From Bacteroidales bacterium (GTDB lineage: Bacteria; Bacteroidota; Bacteroidia; Bacteroidales; Muribaculaceae): a stretch of DNA of 64,000 nt. Both the position numbers and the translations under genes were made by a program. Location of the stretch: positions 1 through 64,000 of the forward strand of contig JAAVGM010000026.1 of NCBI GenBank assembly GCA_014800245.1, in the 5' to 3' direction. Shown in pieces: positions 49,593-60,601 of the stretch (position 1 is the stretch's first letter; each line of letters opens with the position of its first letter). A model generated the notes under the pieces. It ran no database searches. It saw only the letters and a list, made by a program, of their open reading frames with translations, and had not been told where the DNA came from.

Positions 49593-52427
49593 TTACGCTT
49601 TCAATTCCTCTATAAGAAATTTCGTGGTTGGCGTGTCAATCTTAACAATTTCTTCGGGAGTTCCTTGCGCCATGATCTTACCGCCATCGCGACCGCCGCC
49701 CGGACCAAGATCGATGATATAATCCGCGCATTTTATAACATCGAGATTATGTTCGATCACCACGACCGTGTTCCCCTTATCCACGAGCTTATTGATCACA
49801 CCAAGCAAAACGCGTATATCTTCGAAATGAAGCCCTGTGGTCGGTTCGTCAAGGAGGAATAATGTTTTGCCTGTATCTTTCTTAGCAAGCTCTGTTGCAA
49901 GCTTTACACGCTGATTTTCTCCGCCGCTCAATGTGCTTGACGGCTGGCCGAGCTTTATGTATCCTAATCCGATCTCTTGAAGCACCTTGATTTTCTTTAA
50001 AATAACAGGTACATTCTCAAAAAACTCAACAGCTTGATTTACGGTCATTTCCAAAACATCAGAAATGGATTTCCCTTTATAACGAACTTCCAAAGTCTCA
50101 CGATTATAGCGTTTTCCATGACATTCCTCGCAAGGGACAAGCACATCAGGAAGGAAATTCATTTCAATAGTCTTATAACCATTCCCTTTGCACGTTTCGC
50201 ATCTCCCTCCGGCAACATTAAAGGAGAATCTACCGGGCTTATAACCTCTTAGTTTTGAGTCAGGAAGTTCTACAAACAGTTTTCTTATATCTGCAAATAC
50301 ACCTGTATATGTTGCAGGGTTTGAACGTGGAGACCGCCCCAAAGGCGACTGATCCACAGTGACAACCTTGTCAATATTCTCCAGGCCGAGAGCCTTTTTA
50401 AATGGGAGCGGCTCTTGGATGGATCGATAAAACTTTTTGCTAAGCAGCGGTTGAAGAGTTCCATTTATCAATGAAGATTTCCCGCTGCCGCTGACTCCGG
50501 TGACACACACGAAACGCCCTAAAGGGATCTTAAGATCGACATTCTTCAGATTATGACCGGTTGCGCCTTTAATCTCCAAATATTTGCCATTCCCTTTTCG
50601 TCTTTGCTCCGGGATTGCGATCTCCTTGGTTCCGTTAAGGTAATCAGCCGTAAGCGTATGCGTTTTCAACATCTCCTGAGGAGTGCCTTGGAACATCACC
50701 TCTCCCCCTTTTCTTCCTGCCCCGGGACCTATGTCTATCACATAATCCGCCTCCTTCATTATATCTTTATCATGCTCCACAACAATGATTGAGTTTCCGT
50801 TGTCGCGGAGCTGCTTAAGACTATCTATCAGACGCACATTATCTCTCTGATGAAGACCAATTGAAGGTTCATCAAGAATATAGAGCACATTCACGAGTTG
50901 CGAACCGATCTGGGTTGCGAGTCGGATACGCTGGCTTTCACCGCCGCTTAATGACGCACTGCTTCGATTAAGAGAGAGATAGTCTAATCCCACATCAAGT
51001 AAAAATTTCAATCTGCTGCGAATCTCCTTCATGATCTCTTCTGCCACAGGACGTTTTGCAGGATCCAACCTGTCTTCAAGATTTTGACACCATTCATAGA
51101 GCTCAGCAATATCCATCTTTGCCACTTCGGCAATATTTTTCCCATCTATAAAGTAATGCAGAGAAATATTGTTAAGTCGATCTCCATGGCATTCAGGACA
51201 AACAGCCACAGAATAGAACTGATTGCTCCATTTATTAGCTTCCGCACCTGCTTCCTCATCCTGCTGCATCTCTATATACTTCACGAGTCCGTCGTAGGAA
51301 GAAGCATAATTACTGGTGGATAAAGTACTATTATTAATCACCAATTTTGCATCCGTACCATTGAGAATATCATTGATGGCAGCCTCCGGCAACTTAGATA
51401 TCGGTGTCTTCAGGTCACAATTATAAAGTTTGCAGATTGCATCAATCTGCCAGAATAGCATAGAGTTCTTATATTTGCCGATTGCAGTTATAGCTCCTTC
51501 ATAAATCGACTTTTTCCTGTCGGGAATAAGTTTGTCGATATCCACAATATTTACATAACCTAACCCCTTACATTTCGGGCAAGCACCCTGAGGAGAGTTG
51601 AAAGAAAAATTATGAGGGGCGGGTTCAGGATACGAAATACCATTCTCAGCATCCATAAGAAGCTGACTATAATGCTTCACTTCATCAGTCTCCATGTCAA
51701 GCACCATCATTTGCCGATCGCCTTGTTTCAGAGCTGCCTCAACCGTGGAACGAAGACGCTGCACATCATTCTTGTCAGGCCTCATACGGTCGATCACGAG
51801 CTCTACACTATGATTCTGATATCTATTGAGCTTCATGCCCGGAGTCATCTCCTCAAGCTTTCCATCAACTCTGACATATATGAAACCTTTCTTTCTTAAA
51901 TTTTCAAAAAGTTCCTTATAATGACCTTTCCTATTCTTTACCAATGGAGCAAGCACATAAATCTTCCTTCCGTCATATTCATTGAGAAGGAGTTCTATAA
52001 TCTTATCCTTGCTATACTTAATCATAGGCTTACCACTGACATAGCTTCTCGCCTCTCCCATCCTTGCAAAAAGCAGACGGAAGAAGTCGTAGATCTCAGT
52101 GGTGGTGCCGATTGTGCTTCGAGGATTCTTATTTACAGTCTTCTGCTCTATGCTTATCACCGGGCTTAACCCTGTGATTTTATCCACATCGGGTCGCTCA
52201 AGCGATCCTAACATATTGCGTGCATAAGCAGAGAAGGTTTCTATATAACGCCTTTGACCCTCTGCGAAAATTGTATCGAATGCAAGCGATGATTTTCCAC
52301 ACCCACTCAATCCCGTGATAACGCTTAAGGCATTATGAGGGATTGTTACATCAATATTTTTCAAATTATGCACCCGAGCTCCATATACATCAACAGAATC
52401 GGATGCCTTTATTATCTCGTTTGTCAT
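49593..52427 (-). CDS. uvrA: Excinuclease ABC subunit A
   Basis: GLSGCGKSSLAFDTIFAEGQRRYIETFSAYAR; GVSGSGKSSLINGTL; zinc-finger cysteines; start moved to MTNEIIKAS. Confidence 0.97.
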   Translation of the reverse strand: MTNEIIKASDSVDVYGARVHNLKNIDVTIPHNALSVITGLSGCGKSSLAFDTIFAEGQRRYIETFSAYARNMLGSLERPDVDKITGLSPVISIEQKTVNKNPRSTIGTTTEIYDFFRLLFARMGEARSYVSGKPMIKYSKDKIIELLLNEYDGRKIYVLAPLVKNRKGHYKELFENLRKKGFIYVRVDGKLEEMTPGMKLNRYQNHSVELVIDRMRPDKNDVQRLRSTVEAALKQGDRQMMVLDMETDEVKHYSQLLMDAENGISYPEPAPHNFSFNSPQGACPKCKGLGYVNIVDIDKLIPDRKKSIYEGAITAIGKYKNSMLFWQIDAICKLYNCDLKTPISKLPEAAINDILNGTDAKLVINNSTLSTSNYASSYDGLVKYIEMQQDEEAGAEANKWSNQFYSVAVCPECHGDRLNNISLHYFIDGKNIAEVAKMDIAELYEWCQNLEDRLDPAKRPVAEEIMKEIRSRLKFLLDVGLDYLSLNRSSASLSGGESQRIRLATQIGSQLVNVLYILDEPSIGLHQRDNVRLIDSLKQLRDNGNSIIVVEHDKDIMKEADYVIDIGPGAGRKGGEVMFQGTPQEMLKTHTLTADYLNGTKEIAIPEQRRKGNGKYLEIKGATGHNLKNVDLKIPLGRFVCVTGVSGSGKSSLINGTLQPLLSKKFYRSIQEPLPFKKALGLENIDKVVTVDQSPLGRSPRSNPATYTGVFADIRKLFVELPDSKLRGYKPGRFSFNVAGGRCETCKGNGYKTIEMNFLPDVLVPCEECHGKRYNRETLEVRYKGKSISDVLEMTVNQAVEFFENVPVILKKIKVLQEIGLGYIKLGQPSSTLSGGENQRVKLATELAKKDTGKTLFLLDEPTTGLHFEDIRVLLGVINKLVDKGNTVVVIEHNLDVIKCADYIIDLGPGGGRDGGKIMAQGTPEEIVKIDTPTTKFLIEELKA

Positions 52428-52434
52428 TTTAACA

Positions 52435-53793
52435 CTATTCTTGCGCACCTCCCGTGCTTTCTCCATACTTCTTGTAGTTCAGGATATTTATATCGCCGCT
52501 TCTTTTATACTTTTTCCCATCCGCTCCTGTGGCTTGTATCACATAATAATACACACCGGGATTCACGGTTTTTCCACGATATTTACCATCCCAGCCGGAG
52601 GAAGGATCGTCAAATTCAAACATCCGGTTTCCTTTGCTGTCAAAAATCCAGCATTTGAATTCGATAAGCGAACGATATCCCACTTTCCAAACATCATTAA
52701 CACCGTCATTGTTCGGTGAGAAGGCATTGGGTATCCTAAGGTCAGAGGCTCCAATCATAATAGTGTAGGTATCCCCTATTGATTCGCATGAGCCATCGGC
52801 ATTGCTGCCGATAAATCGCATATAATATCTCCCCTCTTCAGTGAATGTATATGATACATCCTGTTCGTTAAAGCGGTAGAGGATATAATCAAACTCAGGA
52901 TCTGAAGCCATCTGCCATTCAGTATGGAGCACACCATCAGTGACGTATCCATAAAAAGTTATATCAGCCGGTGCCGAACCGCCTAATCCTTCAGTTTCGA
53001 CCTTTATCACATTCGAACCCTCTTCATTCTCAGATATATTGGTCTGTTCGGCCTTACTGTTCACAGCAACCGCCGTGGGTGGAAATATTCCGGACTCTAT
53101 CTCCTCATATTCACTCCATTCTTTAAGGAATCTGTCGCCGGATACCTTGACTTGAGTGTTGCAATAGAAAGGAGGAGTTAAGGTAGTGGTTGAAGAGATT
53201 GATGCCAAATCCTTATCTATCTCTACCATATTGAACACCTCATTCTCCTCATCCCATTCAAGGGTGGAGTATTTTAGAGAAATATCACGGCTCAAAACTC
53301 GCTGGCGTCCGTCAATCGTAAAATATACAATATCCTTTCCATTCCCATCTATATGCAGTTTCGTGCTTTCACATTCTTGTTCTTCAGCTAATTCCACATT
53401 CCGGAGGGAGAGCTGATAAGAAGAATAATCTACAAGCCAGAAGCAAAAATTAGATGCTCCGTCATTGATTATATATCCCATATTTCCTTCCGGATTATCA
53501 ATAACAATGTTATTGCCATCAAGAGAAAATGCTATATTTTCAGCATATCCACCTCCCAGGTTGCTATATCTGCTTACTTCAAATTTCGTGCCAGTTGCTC
53601 CCGAAATAACCATCTTATTAATCTCTCGGGCATTATTAGCCACAAAGATTAATTCAAGTCCGGTGTTTTTTTCAGCCGGAATCTCAATCACTCTCTTGGA
53701 GTTGCCATCAAAATCTACACTAATGGCAAAAGAAGAGAATGCAGGAAATATTGCAAATGATATGAGTAAGGGAAAAAGCTTTTTATGATCCAT
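52435..53793 (-). CDS. Secreted protein with type B T9SS sorting (gliding-motility C-terminal) domain
   Basis: IPNAFSPNNDGVNDVWKV...FKCWIFDSKGNRMFEFDDPSSGWDGKYRGKTVNPGVYYYVIQATGADGKKYKRSGDINIL. Confidence 0.88.
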   Translation of the reverse strand: MDHKKLFPLLISFAIFPAFSSFAISVDFDGNSKRVIEIPAEKNTGLELIFVANNAREINKMVISGATGTKFEVSRYSNLGGGYAENIAFSLDGNNIVIDNPEGNMGYIINDGASNFCFWLVDYSSYQLSLRNVELAEEQECESTKLHIDGNGKDIVYFTIDGRQRVLSRDISLKYSTLEWDEENEVFNMVEIDKDLASISSTTTLTPPFYCNTQVKVSGDRFLKEWSEYEEIESGIFPPTAVAVNSKAEQTNISENEEGSNVIKVETEGLGGSAPADITFYGYVTDGVLHTEWQMASDPEFDYILYRFNEQDVSYTFTEEGRYYMRFIGSNADGSCESIGDTYTIMIGASDLRIPNAFSPNNDGVNDVWKVGYRSLIEFKCWIFDSKGNRMFEFDDPSSGWDGKYRGKTVNPGVYYYVIQATGADGKKYKRSGDINILNYKKYGESTGGAQE

Positions 53794-53877
53794 TACGAAT
53801 AGTATTTCTTTAATAAACGTTTTCCTCCCTTTCTTATTTTAATAAGGTCTTTTTATCCTGTTAGAAATTTGCCTCCA

Positions 53878-55293
53878 TTATAAAGTTTTTCCGGATTTCG
53901 AGGGCCAAGGGAATGATGAAGGATTCACTGTGAGATGAATATTCTTTTTGCCTAATCTTACTTCCATATATTGGATAAGTTTATTCCGTTCAGAGGCTGT
54001 GAGTCCTGAGGGGGAATTCACAAATATCATATTCACCGTATCAGATGCAGAAGTCTCAACCGAGGCAGCAACAATCTGAGAAAGTGCAATATCTTTTATT
54101 GATGGGAAAAGCACTTTTATTTCAGGCGATACGCTGACACTCTCCTTCGAATATTGATTATGCACAGCCAAAAGCATCCGCAATGAATCAATCACACTTT
54201 GCTTATTGGCTATCTCATTCTGCATCAATTCGTAAAATTTATCATTTGATTTGTAGTCGTCTCCTGAATTTGAATTGCTCGTCACAGAGAACCCCTGCCG
54301 GATATTCAATGTGGTTCCGCTGAGCCCTACTGAATCAAGTTTATTCATCATTGCCAATTGCAATGAATCCTTTGGAAGAGCCTCTCCTATCAGCGTCACA
54401 TCTATTATTCTTTTCCCTCTTTCAAATGTCTCTTTGTGGTTTAATACCTGAGTGTTAGGGAAAACCATCTCATTCTCCACAAAATATTGCGCTTTGTCAA
54501 GAAAAATATTCTTTTGGAGCATGATGACCGTGAGATATGTGCTCACACAAATTGTGGCTCCTACCACACTATATACTATATACTTCACCCTCTTCGCTCT
54601 GCCTGCATTCTGATACACAACGCATTTAAATCGGAACATTTTGACTCCAAGCCAGGTTGCTACCAGGATAAACACCATGTTTGTGAAGAAAAGATAGAGC
54701 GCGCCAAAAAAGAAGTGCATCTGCCAAGTTGCCAACCCATAGCCTGCCGTGCACAGCGGAGGCATAAGAGAAGTGGCGATTGCAACGCCGGGTAGCACTT
54801 GCCCCTTATTCTTAGCGGCAATGCTCAATATCCCAGCCGCACCGCCAAAGAGTGCCACAAACACATCATATATCGAGGGAGAGGTACGGGCAAGCAACTG
54901 ACTTGCTCCTTCATATTGCGGCGAGATAAGGAAATATAGAGCAGAAGTTAGAAGCGAACCTAACACGGCGGCTATAATATTTTTTAATCCACGTTTCAAT
55001 AACTCATAATCTTGAATACCTATTCCCAGACCCATGCCGATGATTGGTCCCATAAGAGGAGAAATAAGCATCGCGCCAATGATAACGGGGATACTATCCG
55101 TATTCAAACCGAGAGAGGCAATGAAAATTGCAAAAATCAAAGTAAGCAACTGGCTCCCCTTGAACGACACACCCGAACGAATAGAAGCTTCCACTTCAGC
55201 TTGACTCTCAAGATCCTCAGAGATGTTAAAATAAGAAAGGAGCTCAGATATAAAACTGCGCCAACGATCCTTTATATTGACTTTTGAATCCAT
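53878..55293 (-). CDS. DUF389 domain membrane protein
   Basis: LIFAIFIASLGLNTDSIPVIIGAMLISPLMGPIIGMGLGIGIQD; GVAIATSLMPPLCTAGYGLA. Confidence 0.9.
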   Translation of the reverse strand: MDSKVNIKDRWRSFISELLSYFNISEDLESQAEVEASIRSGVSFKGSQLLTLIFAIFIASLGLNTDSIPVIIGAMLISPLMGPIIGMGLGIGIQDYELLKRGLKNIIAAVLGSLLTSALYFLISPQYEGASQLLARTSPSIYDVFVALFGGAAGILSIAAKNKGQVLPGVAIATSLMPPLCTAGYGLATWQMHFFFGALYLFFTNMVFILVATWLGVKMFRFKCVVYQNAGRAKRVKYIVYSVVGATICVSTYLTVIMLQKNIFLDKAQYFVENEMVFPNTQVLNHKETFERGKRIIDVTLIGEALPKDSLQLAMMNKLDSVGLSGTTLNIRQGFSVTSNSNSGDDYKSNDKFYELMQNEIANKQSVIDSLRMLLAVHNQYSKESVSVSPEIKVLFPSIKDIALSQIVAASVETSASDTVNMIFVNSPSGLTASERNKLIQYMEVRLGKKNIHLTVNPSSFPWPSKSGKTL

Positions 55294-55557
55294 ATTGCTT
55301 ATATTTTAGAAGATTTATCAAAAAAGAAGTAGCTGTTCATTAATTATTCGTAGCTACTTAATGTTTACCTAAGGTGTAATTTAGGGATTATACTTTATTA
55401 ACAATTTACAATAAAAATTTATCAAAATATCAAAATAATCAATTTTAAAGATGAATATGTTAATATTATGTCATAAATTTTAGCTATATTTGCAAAGAAA
55501 CTAATTAGGCGGTCGAAGAAAACGACGGCTAAAATGAAGTTATTATAAATACGATTT

Positions 55558-56445
55558 ATGAATTCTTTTAATCTCAGAGGCCTTGGAGTTGCGCTAATTA
55601 CCCCCTTCAAGAGCGACAAAAGCATTGATTTTGATGCTTTAGATACACTTATAGAAAGATTGATCGAGGCTAAGACAGACTATATTGTTGTTTTAGGCAC
55701 AACCGGTGAAACCCCTGCTCTTTTCCCCGAGGAAAAGAAAGAGATACGTGAATTTATAAAAAAGAAAACTGCCGGAAGAATCCCTTTGATAATTGGAATC
55801 GGAGGGAATAGCACTATGGGGGTTGTAAAGGAATTGGAGGAGACTGATCTTTCCGGATTCTCTGCTGTTCTTTCAGTGGTGCCTTTCTATAACAAGCCAT
55901 CCCAAGAAGGGATTTTCCAACACTACAAAGCTGTTGCTGATGCGTCGCCCCTTCCGGTGGTGCTTTACAACGTGCCGGGAAGAACAGGAGTGAATATGAC
56001 TGCTGCCACTACATTACGCATAGCAGAGGCTTGTCCGAATGTTATCGGAATAAAGGAGGCATCCGGAAATTTCTCGCAAATTCAGGAGATTATCAAGAAT
56101 AAGAAGAAAGATTTCGTTGTGATTTCAGGCGATGACTCCATCACCTATCCCTTGATAGCTCTTGGTGCGGAAGGTGTAATCTCTGTAATTGGGAATGCTT
56201 ATCCAAAGGAATTTGGAGAGATGGTCCGTCTTTGCCTTGAGGATAAATATGAGGAGGCTCTTCCTAAACATTTGCAGTTTACCGAGCTTTTCAATCTTCT
56301 ATTCGTTGATGGTAATCCGGCCGGAGTGAAATGCACCCTGAATGCAATGGGACTGATAGAGAATGAACTCCGTCTCCCACTTGTTCCGACCCGTGTTTCA
56401 ACCAACGAGGAAATTCATAAGATCACAGCCAAAATCACAGAATAA
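55558..56445 (+). CDS. dapA: 4-hydroxy-tetrahydrodipicolinate synthase
   Basis: GLGVALITPFKSDKSIDFDAL; VLGTTGETPAL; VLYNVPGRTGVNM; IGIKEASGN. Confidence 0.96.
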   Translation: MNSFNLRGLGVALITPFKSDKSIDFDALDTLIERLIEAKTDYIVVLGTTGETPALFPEEKKEIREFIKKKTAGRIPLIIGIGGNSTMGVVKELEETDLSGFSAVLSVVPFYNKPSQEGIFQHYKAVADASPLPVVLYNVPGRTGVNMTAATTLRIAEACPNVIGIKEASGNFSQIQEIIKNKKKDFVVISGDDSITYPLIALGAEGVISVIGNAYPKEFGEMVRLCLEDKYEEALPKHLQFTELFNLLFVDGNPAGVKCTLNAMGLIENELRLPLVPTRVSTNEEIHKITAKITE

Positions 56446-56471
56446 TCTAATTTTTAAATCACATATTACTT

Positions 56472-58700
56472 ATGCCTCTGATTGACAGAGAAACCGTGCA
56501 ACGAATCACCGATGCCGCCGATATTGTGGAGGTAGTCGGTGATTACGTTCATCTTGTAAGACGTGGTGCCAATTATATGGGACTGTGTCCGTTTCACAAC
56601 GAACGTACGCCATCTTTTTCAGTAAATAAGAGAAAAAATTTCTGCTATTGCTTCTCTTGCAAGCAGGGAGGGTCGCCTGTCAACTTCATTATGAAGAAAG
56701 AAGGTCTCTCCTATCATGAAGCTTTGCTACACCTTGCAAAGAAATATGGCATTGAAGTGAGGCAAAGAGAACTAACACCCGAAGAAAAGTTAAGACAGAC
56801 TGAACGAGAAGCTATGTTAGTGGCAAATGAATGGGCCATGCAGCAGATGATGGATAACCTTCACAACACAGAGGAAGGTCAGGCCATAGGTCTTTCCTAT
56901 TTCTTTGGCCAGAGAGAGATAACTAAGGAAGCCTGCGATGCGTTCCGTCTTGGATATGCCATTGACAGGGGGAATGCTTTGGTGTCGGAAGCTCAAAAAA
57001 AAGGATTTGATATAAATATCCTTAAGAAAGTCGGTCTTGTTGGTGAATCTCAGGAAGGGAGAATTTATGATAAATATAGAGGAAGAGTGATCTTCCCTAT
57101 CCTTAATACATCCGGGAAAGTCATAGGCTTCGGCGGAAGAACTCTAAAGAACGACAAGGCCAAATATATAAATTCGCCTGAATCGGAAATATATAAGAAA
57201 GGCAATGAGCTTTACGGGATATATCAGGCTCGCAACACTATTACACGCGAGGATAAGTGTTACTTAGTGGAGGGATATTTCGATGTGATAGGAATGTGGC
57301 AGTCGGGAATGAAGAATGTTGTCGCTTCTTCCGGAACGGCACTCACTGACGACCAGATAAATTTGATTCATCGCTTCACTGATAATATCACGCTTATCTA
57401 TGATGGTGACGGTGCCGGTATCAAGGCGGCTTTTCGAGGGATGGATATGCTCCTTCATCATAAAATGAATGTGAAAGTGCTTCTTCTTCCTGATGGGGAT
57501 GACCCGGACTCATTCGCAAGAAAACATACTCCGCAGGAGTTTGTGGAGTATGTTAAGGCAAACGAGACAGATGTGATTACATTTAAGGCTCAGGTTCTTA
57601 TGGCTAATAATGCCGGAGATACACAAAGTAGAATCAGTGCCATCCACGATATGGTGACAACCTTGGCCCACATTGAAGACCCTATTTCTCTTGATGAATA
57701 CGTTAAGACCACGGTTCAAATAATGAGTGTCAGAGAGGAGCTTATCAGGGAGGAAGTGGCTAAGAAACGCAGGGAACTTGTTGAAAATTGGCGTAAGCGC
57801 CCCTCTAATCTCCCTGAGCATAAACCGAATCCAATAGATCCGGGCTCAGCTTCTAATGCAATCGAGCCGACTGCCACAACATCCTCGGAAGCGGGATCTT
57901 CGCGTAAAATGCCCGCTCCTTTATACCCTCTCGAAAAAAGGATATTGGAATTTGTGGTGAAGTATGGATATCTCCCGTTTTGCCCGGCCGATGAATATGA
58001 AGAAGAAATGAACGAATCAGATAATTCTTCTGCTGAAGATAGGAGCAATTGGCTGAACATTGTAGAGTTTATTTCAAGTGAACTTCATGAGGATTCGATA
58101 AATTTATCAGAACCAATCTTTTCCAAGATCATTGACCTTTTGATTGAGAGCAAGCCAATGTTCTTGAATGCAAAAAGCAAAAAAGAAGAGGATCTAAGAA
58201 TTGAATGCGATCAATTAAGAAAGAAGGGATATGAGGAAATTGCGGCAAGAGATCTTTCCATGTCTGAAATAGAAAGAGAGGAGAAATTTCTTGAAAAGAA
58301 ACTCGAGGATTTTCAAAAGGGAGAACTCTTTGATTTCGTAAAGAACTATCCTGCACGTCTTCTTTCAAGTTATGAAGATGACGATGTGAGGGAGACTGCT
58401 ATTGAATTGGCTGTCGAACATCACCAGCTGAGTAATATCTATTTCAGGGATGGTAATGTGGTGGAAACGGAAGAGGATAAACTGGATATGCTGGTTCCAC
58501 GAGCAGTTGACGAACTCAAAAGCGAAATTCTTAGCCTTCAATTAAAGGATCTTTATAAAAAGTTGCAGGAAACAGATGATTCTGAGATGCAAGTAACAAT
58601 TCTTAAGGAAATTAACGATAAAATCCACATCCGTGCTATTCTTGCCAAGAATCTTGGAGAGAGGATTATATCCCCCTTGAATGGGCGTAAAGACCTATAG
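56472..58700 (+). CDS. dnaG: DNA primase
   Basis: Zinc-binding CPFHNERTPSFSVNKRKNFCYCFSCKQGG; TOPRIM VEGYFDVIGMWQSGMKNVVASSGTALT; YDGDGAGIKAA. Confidence 0.97.
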   Translation: MPLIDRETVQRITDAADIVEVVGDYVHLVRRGANYMGLCPFHNERTPSFSVNKRKNFCYCFSCKQGGSPVNFIMKKEGLSYHEALLHLAKKYGIEVRQRELTPEEKLRQTEREAMLVANEWAMQQMMDNLHNTEEGQAIGLSYFFGQREITKEACDAFRLGYAIDRGNALVSEAQKKGFDINILKKVGLVGESQEGRIYDKYRGRVIFPILNTSGKVIGFGGRTLKNDKAKYINSPESEIYKKGNELYGIYQARNTITREDKCYLVEGYFDVIGMWQSGMKNVVASSGTALTDDQINLIHRFTDNITLIYDGDGAGIKAAFRGMDMLLHHKMNVKVLLLPDGDDPDSFARKHTPQEFVEYVKANETDVITFKAQVLMANNAGDTQSRISAIHDMVTTLAHIEDPISLDEYVKTTVQIMSVREELIREEVAKKRRELVENWRKRPSNLPEHKPNPIDPGSASNAIEPTATTSSEAGSSRKMPAPLYPLEKRILEFVVKYGYLPFCPADEYEEEMNESDNSSAEDRSNWLNIVEFISSELHEDSINLSEPIFSKIIDLLIESKPMFLNAKSKKEEDLRIECDQLRKKGYEEIAARDLSMSEIEREEKFLEKKLEDFQKGELFDFVKNYPARLLSSYEDDDVRETAIELAVEHHQLSNIYFRDGNVVETEEDKLDMLVPRAVDELKSEILSLQLKDLYKKLQETDDSEMQVTILKEINDKIHIRAILAKNLGERIISPLNGRKDL

Positions 58701-58741
58701 ATCTTTATGAGAAAAAATGATTTATAGCATAAGTTTATTTT

Positions 58742-59671
58742 ATGGAGAATATTTTGACAATCAGCAATCTGAATAAACGCTATGACAGTGTTGAGGCTCT
58801 TGTTGACGTAAACTTGAATGTAAAGAGCGGTGCAATCTTAGGACTTCTCGGACCGAATGGAGCTGGGAAGACCACTCTGCTCCGTATCATCAATGGCATA
58901 CTTTCTAAAGATTCCGGAGAAGTAAAAATCCTTGGAGAAGATACAAATTTGGAAACGGCCCGAAAAATAGGATATATGCCTGAAGAAAGAGGCCTGTATG
59001 ATAATATGACAGTGGCAAATCAGATTATTTTCTTTGGCCAACTTAAAGGCGGAAACCCGGCTCGTCTGAGGGAGGTGATGAGAGAATATCTGAATCTATT
59101 TAACATCTCAGGCTTTGAGAATCGAAAGGTTAAAGAGTTGTCAAAAGGGAATCAGCAGAAAGTACAGATTATTGCCACTCTCGTACACGAACCTGACCTG
59201 GTGATCCTTGATGAGCCCTTCAGCGGATTTGACCCAATCAACGGCGCTTTACTTCAACAATTAATCGAAAGATTGCATCAGAAAGGCACTACAGTGATCC
59301 TCTCTTCTCATAATATGCATGCTGTGGAAGAGATGTGTGATTCAATCGCATTGATAAATCAGGGACGTCTTCTTCTTTCCGGCCAAATTTCAGATATAAA
59401 GGAGGAAAATAAGACTAATGAGATTCTCATCACTACCGAATTGCCTCTTGATAAGGATACTCTTGAATCAAGCGGGCTTATCCAATTTATTAAGGATGAT
59501 GTCTGTCGAAATTCAAGGAAAGGATATGCATATCGATTGATGAAAGAAAATGGGATAAGCAATGCCAAACTTATCGCCGGCATAGCCGAACAATCAGATA
59601 TACTTCATTTTGAGGAGGCACTCCCCTCTCTGAACGATATTTTTATTAAATACACCACACAAAAGCAGTAA
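58742..59671 (+). CDS. ABC transporter ATP-binding protein (ABC-2 exporter type)
   Basis: GLLGPNGAGKTTLLRIINGIL; LSKGNQQKVQIIATLVHEPDLVILDEPFSGFDP. Confidence 0.94.
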   Translation: MENILTISNLNKRYDSVEALVDVNLNVKSGAILGLLGPNGAGKTTLLRIINGILSKDSGEVKILGEDTNLETARKIGYMPEERGLYDNMTVANQIIFFGQLKGGNPARLREVMREYLNLFNISGFENRKVKELSKGNQQKVQIIATLVHEPDLVILDEPFSGFDPINGALLQQLIERLHQKGTTVILSSHNMHAVEEMCDSIALINQGRLLLSGQISDIKEENKTNEILITTELPLDKDTLESSGLIQFIKDDVCRNSRKGYAYRLMKENGISNAKLIAGIAEQSDILHFEEALPSLNDIFIKYTTQKQ

Positions 59672-59674
59672 TCC

Positions 59675-60574
59675 ATGAGTCAATTAGGCCTTATAATTAA
59701 GAACGAATATCTTACCGATCTAAAGACCAAATCTTTTTGGATTGGAACCATTCTTGTCCCTATTCTTTTTGGTGCTTTCTCTATATTTATCGGATTCTTA
59801 ATCCAAGATTCCGATGCCACCAAGAAGCTTGCAAATCCGGCAGCTCCGGACCCCTCGGAAATGACAGGGATTCAATCTATGGGGATGTTGGGTGGAATAT
59901 TCCTGGCTCTCTTCCTTATGCTTTATGGAGCCCAGATTTTCAACAAAGTAAAAAAAGAGAAATCAAACAGAGTGATGGAAGTGCTTGCCACTTGTGTCAC
60001 AGGTCGCACCATGATGCTTGGAAAGATTATATCTGTTGGTCTGATAGGAGTTACGCAGATGGTGATTTGGGGGATGCTGATATTTTTCGTTGTGGCAGGC
60101 GTAATGCTGATCCTTAATGTCTCTATCCCTATGGAATATCTTACGGATTCCAGAATCTACATTGGTTTGCTATGGTCAATTCTATTTTTCCTTGGGGGAT
60201 ATGTATTTTATGGATCCCTATATGCGGCATGCGGAGCAATGTCGGATAAAGATAACGAGAACCAAACGTATATGACAGTGATCACATTCCTGCTGCTTGG
60301 ATCTTTCTATATAGGTGAGTATGCTGTAATGAATGCAGGAAGTCCGTTGGTTATATTCTGCTCGTTCTTTCCTTTCACAAGCCCAACAATCGCTGCTGTG
60401 AATTCAATTGCAGGCACAATTCCTGTGTGGCAATCAATAATCTCGTTAGTTGTGCTATATGCTTTTGCAGCAATATCCGTGTCCTTATCCGGAAAGATCT
60501 ACACCTCTTCTCTCCTTTTAAAAGGGAAGCGATTCACTCCAAAGGACATCCTTCTTTTTCTTAAATCCAAATAA
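59675..60574 (+). CDS. ABC-2 type transporter permease
   Basis: Six or so TM segments; KNEYLTDLKTKSFWIGTILVPILFG; KEKSNRVMEVLATCVTGRTMMLGKIISVG; adjacent to ATPase. Confidence 0.92.
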   Translation: MSQLGLIIKNEYLTDLKTKSFWIGTILVPILFGAFSIFIGFLIQDSDATKKLANPAAPDPSEMTGIQSMGMLGGIFLALFLMLYGAQIFNKVKKEKSNRVMEVLATCVTGRTMMLGKIISVGLIGVTQMVIWGMLIFFVVAGVMLILNVSIPMEYLTDSRIYIGLLWSILFFLGGYVFYGSLYAACGAMSDKDNENQTYMTVITFLLLGSFYIGEYAVMNAGSPLVIFCSFFPFTSPTIAAVNSIAGTIPVWQSIISLVVLYAFAAISVSLSGKIYTSSLLLKGKRFTPKDILLFLKSK

Positions 60575-60601
60575 AAGGAAATCTGAAAAGGACACTGAGG
60601 G

